35,519 nt of DNA from positions 1 to 35,519 of the forward strand of contig JABVXV010000484.1 of the NCBI GenBank assembly GCA_013365325.1. Direction: 5' to 3'. The notes beneath the pieces were generated by a model, which worked only from the letters and a program-made list of their open reading frames with translations, was not told the DNA's origin and did not search any database. Made by a program: the position numbers and the translations under genes. Positions 22,701 to 32,400 of the stretch are shown one piece after another. The stretch comes from Dipetalonema caudispina. Lineage: Eukaryota > Nematoda > Chromadorea > Rhabditida > Onchocercidae. The stretch's first letter is position 1; every line of letters begins with the position of its first letter.

Positions 22701-25396
22701 AGATGAAGTATTCGAAATATTTAATTGTAAAAGATTAATTCGCGGTTGCGGTTGTCGCGAGTCAAGCGGTGCGGAATTGAATTTCGATAATAAAAAATGC
22801 ATTAGCATTGTTTCAGGTTGCAGTACCAACCATAGAAGTTATAAAAGTGAGTATAAAGAACGAATTTTTAAATGAATTCTAAATTTAATATGTATATTAA
22901 AGATATGCTTTGAGGTTTGGGCCTCGGATTCTTCTAGCATTTGATATTTTTTTCAATTTCAAATCTTGCACTTTTTCACTCATACATTTGCCTCTTCTCA
23001 TCTCATAGCGCAAATGTCCTTTCTTCCATCTTTCTCTTCCTTACAACTTTATCACTGAAGAAAAGGATGAGATTCTTAAATAAATTATAACAATATTTTA
23101 AAATTGAGTAATTACATCCTTTTGAAAATATTAAAAGTTAGAAGAGGTACTAATAAAATTTGAAAAAAATAATAAAATTAAATCATTTGAATCGTTGCAT
23201 TTACAGTTAATATTTTGCCTATCATTGATAATTTATTCTGTTTTTTTTTATGCGAAATAAATGCCAATAAAATTTCAGATTTTTCTTTTCATAATTTTTT
23301 AATAAAACTACTAAAAAAATTTTTTTTTTTTGAAAGGATTTTTGGTTCAAATATTTCAACATGGTCAATTTTCATTGTTACCTATTAATGCGGAAATTTG
23401 TTGGAATCTACAAAATAAGCATTTTTTCAAAGAATCATTAGAAGTTTTCATCTATTATTGCACTGAAATATTTCAATCGACGCCACACGAATATCATTTT
23501 CAATTACCAGGAGGTTGTGTTGCATGTGGTTGGATTACTCAAGGAAAGAGACCTGNNNNNNNNNNNNNNNNNNNNNNNNNNNNNNNNNNNNNNNNNNNNN
23601 NNNNNNNNNNNNNNNNNNNNNNNNNNNNNNNNNNNNNNNNNNNNNNNNNNNNNNNTCATTAGAAGTTTTCATCTATTATTGCACTGAAATATTTCAATCG
23701 ACGCCACACGAATATCATTTTCAATTACCAGGAGGTTGTGTTGCATGTGGTTGGATTACTCAAGGAAAGAGACCTGAAAATGTTATCATATCGCATACAT
23801 TGTTGAAAACTTTTACTGAAGGTATTAATTAATTTAACATGTGTTACATAATACCATTAACAAATAATTATTTAGCATAATATTGGAGCCAATTATTAAG
23901 TAATGAATTATCGCAAAGAATCAAGTTCATCATTAATTTTTTTTTTTACGAAGTACTACTGATAACAATGATAGACATTTTCATGTAGTATTACGATATA
24001 TCTTTATGCAATATTAAAATGCTAAATATATTACATAGTATTACGATTACATACATTTTTCACGCGGTATTACAATGATACAATCTTTACGTAATATTAC
24101 GATAATTTATGTTTATATGTAATGTTATAATGATAAACGTTGTATGTTACTATTGCTATATTTGTATTATTTTATTTATTCAAGTAATAGCGATATGATT
24201 ACACATCATTAAAAAACATTATAGTTAGATAATAATATAAATATATTTCGTTTTGAATGACTCTATTACTATTATTACTAATTAATGTGGATAAATTTCC
24301 GGATTTTAATATATTAATTAGAAGTAAGACAAAAAAAAAAATTTCTTTAAATTATATTCTTAGAAAAAACTAACATAAATAACTTTATGAAATATTCACT
24401 TTTTCCTCGGATAAATTCTTTACACATTTATCTAAATTTTATCTTTTCATCAAATTAATTTTAATTTTGAACAAATTTACAGAAATGATGTATCCTAGGA
24501 AACTTTATGATCATTTTTTATTTGATCCACGATTAGAACAATATATGTATGTTGAATTATTCCCATCATGTGAAGATTTCTATTATCATGGATTGGAGCA
24601 ATTAGTAATGGCATTTTCAAACATTTATGACTATCCAGTAAGTAAATAATTTCCAATATCATTAAGTAATTTAATGAAGTATGTTAATAAATCATTGAAA
24701 TATTCAAGTTCTTTGTCGAAAAAGTACTAATATATTTGGTAATTAAAACAATTAATAGTTAAATTCTTTTATTATTTACTGCTTGTTGCATAATTTTACT
24801 AACAAACGTTTACATATTTACATTTTACATTGATGTTACTTATAATTTTCTTCATGCAAATTTTGCCTTAACAATTAGAAGTAATCTTTTGGGCTAAACT
24901 ATTCTAATTTTCTTTAGCTTATTAAATCACCAATGCTAAAATGGAATGAAGAAATGCTTCAGACAGTAAGTTTCCTATTTTTTATACTTCTGTCAATTAA
25001 TATTACGAATTTGAAATAGCTGATTAACAAGGCATAAAGCTAAATAGTCTATTGCTTGTGAGAAAAGAAATTTGGATTAATGATTTTTGAAAAAATTAGA
25101 TAATTTAGTCTTGCATTAATTACTGCTTATTAATGCAATTTAAATTACAACTTTATAAAACATTGGCATGTAATAGTTATTGTAAGCATGTAAAGGCAAA
25201 ATGATCAATTGATTATTTGAATAATGTTTGAACTATGAATTGAAAATTAATGACTAAAAGTTTTCCGATAGAAACATTATTTACAAAATACTTATAAAAT
25301 TTATTTAATAGTAAAATTTTACAAAAAATAATTACTCGTAAGGTAGTCTTGTTTAACAGTGACAAATAGTAGTAACAGTAATAACAACAGCAGTGG

Positions 25397-25427
<31 letters not shown>

Positions 25428-27030
25428 GATGATGATAATAGTAACAATAATAGTTTATATAAATCACGAAAGAATTATTTGATTAATTTAAATTGTTCCT
25501 CTATACTTACATTCAAAAATTTAGCTAACATTTTTTTTGAACACTATCTTTTCGATCACTTTGTTTTATCCAACAAATAATCATTACTTTCTTATCATAA
25601 TACATACATACTTCTGCTAGGTATTTTTTTATTTGAGATAATAACATATGCATATTTCATGCAAATATCTTATCTATTCTCTTTAAATATATTTTCTTAA
25701 AAATTTTCTTTTTTTTTTGAAATCTGTTGATTTGATCCTTTTTTATAACCCATCACACGTAACACGTAATATGTAACATATTACTCAAGACTTTCCTCAC
25801 GTTCACATAATTAGAAACAACAATAATAATAGTAATAAATTGTTTAAAAAATATTTGTAAAAATGATTACCAAACAATTCAAAAGTTAAAGAAAATAAAA
25901 AACAGAAAAATCATGTTTTTTTCTGCAAAAAAATTGGGTTAAATAGGTATAAAATAAATAAAACAATACCATAATATATGAATTATTTTTCCGCTTTTCA
26001 TGGCCTCAAGAAAGGTGAACCTAGCAAGATAGGAGAGTCCGATTATAAGTCATATGCTTATATCAATCGTATCATACGGCCCGGATATGATTTGAAACAA
26101 AATGATGAGGTAAAATATCATAGTTGAAGTTTTGCTTTCATTTTCTTCATTCATTCAAATGCAACATGTACCGTACCAATATGATGTATTTATACAATAC
26201 ACCGTAATATACTATATTTAAATTACAATATGCTATATCAATATACTGCACGCAAATAGCAGCAAATACGTTATTTTCAGTTGAAATTTTTCCACATTTA
26301 TTCGTTAAAAAGTGGTAGATACCATACCACGCAGCATACTGTAACATACAGTACTTAAGTTATAATATTTCATATCAATATGTTACACATGAATTAGTAT
26401 ACTGTACTTAAATAACATCAAATACATTATCAAACTTTTCTGTTTCTTTATTTATATACAATATAGCACGACCACAATGATAAGCATTAAAATTGTAATA
26501 ATTTGTTGTTGTATATTAATTGCAATGAAGATTTCGTAACATATATTCTTTGTAGAAAAAAAAACTTTACATAGATCGTTAATTTTTATGCATAAATACA
26601 AAGAAAAAAAAAGATAAATGATGATATTTAAAGAAAATTAAAATGATGCTTGTTCTATTTACAGCTAAGTAGTCAACAAACTCAACGATCCCATGGGGTA
26701 AGTAAGTATTACTTTAACTTTTACGCAACAAACAAAAACGCGTATATATGATACGTAAAGGCTGCACAGCTATTTGAATTATAAATTTAATTGAAGCCAT
26801 TTCTGCGTTTGAATGAATTTAAGCCTTTTTTTTTATTAGACTTACAATTACTTTGTAATCATTGATAACAATTGTAATTTTGTACTTCAATCCTTATCAA
26901 ATCATACTTTCAGCAAGATTTACAACATATACGTCAACTTCAACATTACTTACGTGGTATTTTTGCACCACGTTTATCATATAAGTACCGCATAGAAAGA
27001 TTACCTGATGATAACAATGATAACGAATGA
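19773..27030 (+). CDS. PP1-like pseudophosphatase with novel C-terminal extension (paralogue 1)
   Basis: Twelve exons: 19773-19913, 20185-20365, 20876-21024, 21550-21619, 22067-22223, 22644-22846, 23337-23821 (containing the N gap and a duplicated 121 bases), 24483-24637, 24918-24965, 26011-26109, 26665-26697 and 26914-27030. With the duplicate collapsed this gives 538 residues plus TGA. Residues 48-300 follow the PPP/PP1 fold order, but key motifs are altered: GDIHG reads GSIDGD (80-85), GDYVDRG reads GDYLDCF (108-114), GNHE reads GHYE (141-144) and RAHQ reads RGCG (266-269). The HGG-like HAGISP (186-191) keeps its His. Most metal ligands and the catalytic His125 equivalent are gone, so no phosphatase activity is expected; a binding or regulatory role is inferred. 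Residues 301-538 match no family I know. ATG 19773 is followed at once by a second ATG. The downstream neighbour is a paralogue with the same exon phases. Confidence 0.82.
20185..22846 (+). other. degenerate PPP catalytic domain of paralogue 1 (exons 2-6)
   Basis: In human PP1-alpha numbering, the metal ligands Asp64 and His66 become Ser81 and Asp83, and Asn124 becomes His142. His248 is lost in RGCG, while Asp92 and His173 have counterparts (Asp109 and His186). Arg96 becomes Cys113, His125 becomes Tyr143, and the DRG arginine (Arg221) is replaced in the segment IYPIG. The SAPNYCGEFDNAG loop, with Tyr272, is reduced to an unrelated Ser/Gly-rich segment. The structural framework LKLRFPRH and VKRMNARERSVLTDILYG still matches the PP1 pattern. 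Confidence 0.8.
20519..20853 (+). promoter_or_regulatory. cluster of seven TGCATG elements upstream of exon 3
   Basis: TGCATG starts at 20519, 20646, 20657, 20733, 20737, 20834 and 20848, within 335 bases of intron 2; the last lies about 20 bases before the exon 3 acceptor. (U)GCAUG is the binding site of Fox-1/RBFOX splicing regulators, which in nematodes include FOX-1 and ASD-1. Intron 2 of the downstream paralogue shows no such cluster. A role in regulated splicing of exon 3 is inferred. Confidence 0.45.
23337..23821 (+). CDS. paralogue 1 exon 7, interrupted by an assembly gap
   Basis: The acceptor is the weak TTTGAAAG and the donor is GAAG/GTATTA. It begins the novel extension and holds the CVACGW motif and the GKRPENVIISHT block shared with paralogue 2. 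The 221 bases made of the Ns plus the second 121-base copy are not a multiple of three, so the literal sequence is out of frame across the gap. One copy alone reads through cleanly. Confidence 0.75.
23435..23555 (+). repeat. left copy of 121-bp duplication flanking the N gap
   Basis: Identical by eye to 23656-23776. It abuts the run of Ns directly, which points to two overlapping contig ends that were not merged. Confidence 0.95.
23556..23655. other. assembly gap, 100 Ns
   Basis: Exactly 100 N characters, the usual placeholder for a gap of unknown size. It lies inside a coding exon between two copies of one 121-base sequence, so the real gap is probably negative (an overlap). Confidence 0.97.
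23656..23776 (+). repeat. right copy of 121-bp duplication flanking the N gap
   Basis: Identical by eye to 23435-23555. Paralogue 2 has only one counterpart of this segment in its exon 7, which argues that the second copy is artefactual. Confidence 0.95.
23973..24150. repeat. degenerate minisatellite (GTATTACGAT unit) in intron 7
   Basis: About six diverged copies of (A/G)TATTACGATxxATxxATTTTxATGT at roughly 25-35-base spacing, including TAGTATTACGAT, GGTATTACAATGATACA and GTAATATTACGATAAT. It lies in the intron after exon 7 of paralogue 1. Confidence 0.6.
25359..25450. repeat. compound trinucleotide repeat in intron 9
   Basis: Runs of TAG, AAC, AAT and GAT triplets open frames of poly-Asn/Asp on one strand and poly-Tyr/His on the other. 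It lies inside intron 9 of paralogue 1 and is not coding. Confidence 0.88.
26150..26455. repeat. ATAC/TGTA-rich diverged repeat in intron 10
   Basis: Two related blocks near 26238-26300 and 26398-26455 share TATACTG(C/T)AC and a following AAATA(G/A)CA plus TCAAATAC or GCAAATAC. Several ATACCGTA, CATACTGTA and TACAGTA variants surround them. Confidence 0.5.
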
Positions 27031-28222
27031 ACGAAAGTGATAATTTTATTATAACAAACAGATAAGAAATGCCTCAATATAATATATGAAATGATAATAC
27101 TAATTACTGGTCATTAAGAAGATGCAACAAAATAATTAAACGATAACTATTTGATTTAATCTTTTTCAAACAAGATTTGAATTTAGTAACTGAAATTCTG
27201 AAAATAAATAGTGAATAAATCTTTTTAATAGAAAACTGCTTATTTACAAAAACTTGAAACATATGAAAATCAAATTGACATTTTTATTAGATTATATTGT
27301 AATACAAAAAGCGAGCAGACAGTAATAAATTACTGAAAAAAAAAACTTCAAAACCATTCAATTATTCTGGTGGAATAATATTAAGTACTATGCCTTTTCA
27401 GTTGCTTACTATTATTAAATTTTTGACAAAATTCTGATAATTTCCCTCGCATTATTCCTCTCATATTTTGATTAATTTATAATTCTTATAATTTGCCTTG
27501 TCTTCCACTTTCTTACTTTTTATCAAAGCAAGTTTCTTAGCTGAACCATTAAATTATTCGATATCATCATTAGAAAACACTAAAAAACTAAATTACCAAC
27601 CATTAAAAGATATTCAAATTTAGTCGTTAAAAAAATTGAAATACTAGAAGATCTAAAACATACTGATATTCTATGCAAATTAAAAACATAATGTATATGA
27701 ATTGATAAAAATGGAGCAAAATATTTACTTTTGTTACAGTTTATTTGAATATAAAATGTCAAATAAAATTCATTGTCTCCTTATTATTTATTATTTCACT
27801 CCACTGATTGGTGTGTATTAATTAAACAATAAGATTTTGAAAAATGGATAGATAATTTATTGTTTCTTAAAGATTGCTAAATATTTATAACTGAAGTATT
27901 GTTTTCATGGAAAAATGTGATAAAATTAGCCTTTAAATAACTTTCTTTGTTTAGCATAAATTGAAAATTTCTTTTTAGAAATATGAGGTTTTTAAAAATA
28001 ATGAATTTTTTTTTTTTAATTTACTTGAAATATCAACATGTTTGATATCTCTAGTATTTTATCATTTTTCCGGGACTAAATTTGAATATTTCTTAAAAGT
28101 AAATAACTTAATTTTTAAATATCTTCAATTGATATAATCGAGTAATTTAATAATCTAGCTGAATTAAATCAATAATTGCATCAATCGATAGGATCAAATC
28201 AATATGAATAATATCACTAATA
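27031..28222. other. intergenic region between the two pseudophosphatase genes
   Basis: About 1.2 kb of AT-rich sequence holding the 3' end of paralogue 1 and presumably the promoter of paralogue 2. No exon or RNA gene was recognised. Such spacing is long for a nematode operon, where genes usually lie about 100 bases apart, so separate transcription is more likely. Confidence 0.7.
27203..27219 (+). promoter_or_regulatory. paired poly-A signals for paralogue 1
   Basis: AATAAA occurs at 27203-27208 and 27214-27219, about 175 bases after the TGA. Confidence 0.45.
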
Positions 28223-28582
28223 ATGAAAAATTATCGTCTAAATATGCCTTCTACTTCAGGAGAACAACCTAGTGAAACAGCGATACTAAAAAAGAAGCAA
28301 TCTAAACAATCAAATAATTCACATAGATTATTACAACAACAAAATACTTCGAATAAAATGGAACCGCAAGGTTTTTCTCACAATCGAAGAAATTTATCCG
28401 CGGTATTTTCGAAAACTCCTAAAATACGAGAACAAGCTGAAACAAATTTTCGTTTACCTCCATTACGGTGTGATACATTAAATCAGCACAATTTGGAAGA
28501 ACTTCTCTTATCAACGTTAATTTGTCTGCCAACAAATCGATCACCAATAATGCTTTACAAAGATCAGGAAGCTCTAATTTCG
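28223..28582 (+). CDS. paralogue 2 exon 1 (Ser/Gln/Asn-rich N-terminus)
   Basis: 120 codons in phase 0 with donor TCG/GTATTT. The last 40 residues (CDTLNQHNLEELLLSTLI and on) correspond to the whole of paralogue 1 exon 1; the preceding part has no counterpart there. Internal Met8 (28244) is a possible alternative start. Confidence 0.75.
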
Positions 28583-29417
28583 GTATTTTGAAATATTATC
28601 AAACTTAATAAATAACAGTTTTTAACTAAAATTTTTAATGATCAGAAATTTTAAATTTCAAGGTTATAGTTGAAAGTTTGATAATTTAATCAATGGAATA
28701 ATTAAATGAAGTGACTAAAGAAATGAGTGAATAAGGAAAGATATGAAACACATTTGTAATCGTGTACGGTAAACATTTTTAATGCTTGAAATTATAATCA
28801 AATAAATTTTTCAGATTAAAAAATGAGCATTGAAAAACTATTGAAATTAAAATCAACGATTGAATCCTTAAAATCAAAATCAAATTTTATAATGTGAATT
28901 TTTATTTTACTTTTGTTTTATTTAAACATTATTTTATATTTCAAATTATAATTTTCAGCTTGTTCATCGTGCTACTGAATTAATAGCAAATTATGATTCA
29001 ATGTTAATCACTATACCAGAATCAATGATTGTACCAATGAGTCGTTTATTTGTTGTTGGTAGTTTGGATGGTGATTTCAATTATTTGTTAACAATTTTCA
29101 ATCAATGTTTATTACCACCATTTACTACTTATGTCTTTCTTGGTTAGGCTTTTATTTATATTTTTTTTCAATTAATTCTCTCATTTATATCCATTTTCAT
29201 TTTCTTTTTAAAAAAGTTTACAAATTTATCCAAAAGTTTTTTTGTTAAAAATAATTTATAATAATTTACAAGCATATTTTTTCTATAGTACGCAAAATAG
29301 CAATTATTTTTTATAGTACGTAAAGTAACATATAATAACTAACAATTTTTAAATGTAAAAAGAAAAATAATTACAACATTTACATTTACATAAGATTATT
29401 TCCAAAAAATTTATTTC

Positions 29418-29450
<33 letters not shown>

Positions 29451-32400
29451 AGAAAAGAGAAATTTATAGCAAATAATTTGGTATAATCTTGTAAACGTTG
29501 CAATTATTCTAATAGCATAATTAGACTTTGGTAATTGTTATTTTCCAATAATAATGCCTATGTGAAATCCTATATTTTACACATTTAAATGTGATAAAAA
29601 TTTAAATAAAATGAAGAAATGAAAGATATGTGAAGAAAATTATTTCCAGGGGACTATTTGAATACATCAGGATCAAACAGAGCTGATGTATTATTGTTAC
29701 TTCTCAGTTTAAAACTACGTTTTCCACGTCATATCATTCTTTTACGTGGTCATCATGAAACATATGAAATGTGTAAAGCAACAAATTTTGACGTATTTGT
29801 ACGTAATTGTTTCATTTGTTTTATAAGTTAAAATGAAATATTTTTATATGATAAATCTCGAATATGACTGATAATTCTCGATAATTTAGCAGCATGGTGG
29901 ATGATATATCAAATGTTATTATTTTTACTTCTAAAATTGAATGTCAATCATATCTTTTAAAAGTCCTAGGAGTATAATTTTTAGTTAGTCTTGTATTTTA
30001 TGGCCCAATATGGCCATATAATTTGAATTATATTTTGTTAGATTAAAACAACGAAAGTAATAATCTTTTATTACAAATATATTCATTGCTAAATTTTCTC
30101 ACTAAGAAATGTAAAATAATAAATGGATGAATTTTTCTCAAATCTTTAAAATTATAAAAAATTGCATAATTTCAGGAAAGAAACAATGAAAAATTTCATT
30201 AGGCAATTTTTTGAAAATAGCCAAAAATAAATAAACAAACAAATCATTTGCAGTGTAGAAGTAAACGATTATTCAATGCATTTATGCTACTTTTTGAATA
30301 TTTGCCAATTGTTGCAGTACTTGGCCGTATGTACAATTATTATATTTCAATTAAATTCATTTTCAATTAAACCATATTTTTATTTCGCTTTCATTATTTA
30401 AAAAAAAAAAAAAATCAATAACAACTATTTTTCAACATTACAGAGTAAATATCTTTTCACTTATTTTTCTTCATATATTTTTGCAGAATTTTTATGTCTT
30501 CATTCCGGTCTTTCGCCATTTTTAACCGAACCGGAAAGTATCCTCAATTTTGCACGACCAGTTGAAATTAAACGGATGACAATAAGTGAAAGATGTTTGT
30601 TAACAGATATTCTGTACGGTACACCGGATGCATTTCTCCTTCCGTATGTCATTGAATTATCGTATAAAATTATCTAATTCCGAATTGTCAATGATGACAA
30701 ATTTCCTTTCATCCAGAATTTCTCAAGTTTAAACAATTATCAGATAGATAATTAATCAGTGAAATGATTAATCTATTCCTTAACATAAACTGAATAGATT
30801 AGATTTGTTGATTAAAGAGGAATTCCTGACAGTAATTTAGAATATGGGATTAACTTATTATTTTTCAAGATTAATTAAGTTAAGAGTAAATTTTTTATCT
30901 TTCATTTCTTATTTTGCAAAAATTAAAAACTTTCTTGTTTATACAAACTAGTAGCAACAGAATTAAATATCGATATACTTAACTCAAATTGGAAAAAAGA
31001 AATTGCAGACATTTTGCACCATCATCTGATTATCCAATTGGTTTTCGTTTCAACATTGTAGCATTATTTATTGTGCTTTTTCTATTTGATTGTAAAAAGC
31101 TTATCCGTGGCTGTGGTGCTCGAGAACTGGGAATTCTTTTTGATTTTGATTGTGTATTCTCGTTTGCAATTGCTTCCGGTGGTGAAACGGATCATGGAGG
31201 AAGCATTTTTGGAAGTCAATTTCAATTTAAAAAATTAAACGAAATTCTATTTGATACATACAATCATTAGATTACTAAAAATTTGATTAGGAAATCGGTC
31301 GATTTATTGATGGAATCGATTAAAACTTTAAGCATATGTATAACTTAAGATGTAACTTGCAATGCAAATTTGTCTTGATCTATTTATTAGCTCATTAATT
31401 ATTTTTATTGTTTAAAAGATTTTAAAAAAGTGAGAGTTTAGCATCCAATATTACTGTCATATCATACGGATAAATAAGTTGTTGAAAAAATCTTTTATAA
31501 TTTTATTTCCAAAACTTTTTATTCGTATAACAAAAAATGAAGTAATTAAAGTATATCATAAATATTTTATCAAAAAAAAAAATCATTTTTTTAGTGTTTT
31601 AGTTGATACAACAATGACCTATATAGAGGACATTTGCATTGAAGATATTCTGGAAGTTAGAGCAATTTAGATAGCTTTCTTCTATTTTATTTCAATTCAT
31701 TCGAAAAAGCAAGTATATTTCAGAACATGTCATTCAAATTCAACCATCTGCTCGAGCTATTTTAGTAAAGCTTGAGATGGAAAAAGTTTGGCAAACATTA
31801 AACTATGACAGATTTATTGATGAACTTATTTATATCCTACGAAATGAACCATACAATTATGAAGTACCATCAAAATGTTTGATATGTAAATGGGAAGGTC
31901 AAGGCAAAAAGCCCGAAAATGTCATCATATCTCATACCGAATTAAGCGATTTTAGTCAAAGTATGTCAAATTACAAGTATTGCATAAGTTAGGTAATAGA
32001 GATACGTACATAATTATCCTATACGGTAAACTTAATGAGTTCTATGAGTTAATAGATAATGATAGCATTGACATTTGTAAAATGAATTGGATAAAAAGCG
32101 ATATCAAATGTTAAAAAAAGTATACTGAAAGTAAGTAGATTTTCATATTTTTTTCATTTTTGATGATACATACTATTTTTAATTACTTGACCTGACATTA
32201 TGATTCCATTCGACCTTACGTTATTTCTAATGCTACGATACTATTCAAATCATTTAACTTGAACAATTGATGAACGTTATCAAGACGTCCTGGGATAAAT
32301 TTTCTAATGACTTCAATTAAAATATATCATGTTAATAGGTCAAGACTTGATGCTCTAATTTATAGATACTATTCTGAGTCATTTTCGAGTTACAATCAAC

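Larger units (their letters stand above)
24483..27030 (+). other. conserved C-terminal extension of paralogue 1 (exons 8-12)
   Basis: Encodes residues 390-538. Blocks shared with paralogue 2 are FDPRLEQYMYVELFPSCEDF, YINRIIRPGYDL, a short Gln/Arg-rich exon, and SYKYRIERLP with an Asp/Asn/Glu tail. Exons 9-12 are all in phase 0. The exon 10 acceptor (GGCCTCAAG) lacks a good pyrimidine tract and is placed mainly by comparison with paralogue 2. Confidence 0.7.

Noticed and set aside
23515..23832. Apparent 105-residue protein across the N gap
   Set aside because: Its frame runs through Ns and the duplicated segment; it is the right half of exon 7 preceded by an artefact.
25213..25580. Poly-Tyr/His and poly-Asn/Asp frames
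   Set aside because: Produced by the trinucleotide repeat inside intron 9 of paralogue 1.
31479..31670. 63-residue ORF between exons 6 and 7 of paralogue 2
   Set aside because: Lies wholly in intron 6, Lys/Ile/Phe-rich, with no counterpart in paralogue 1.
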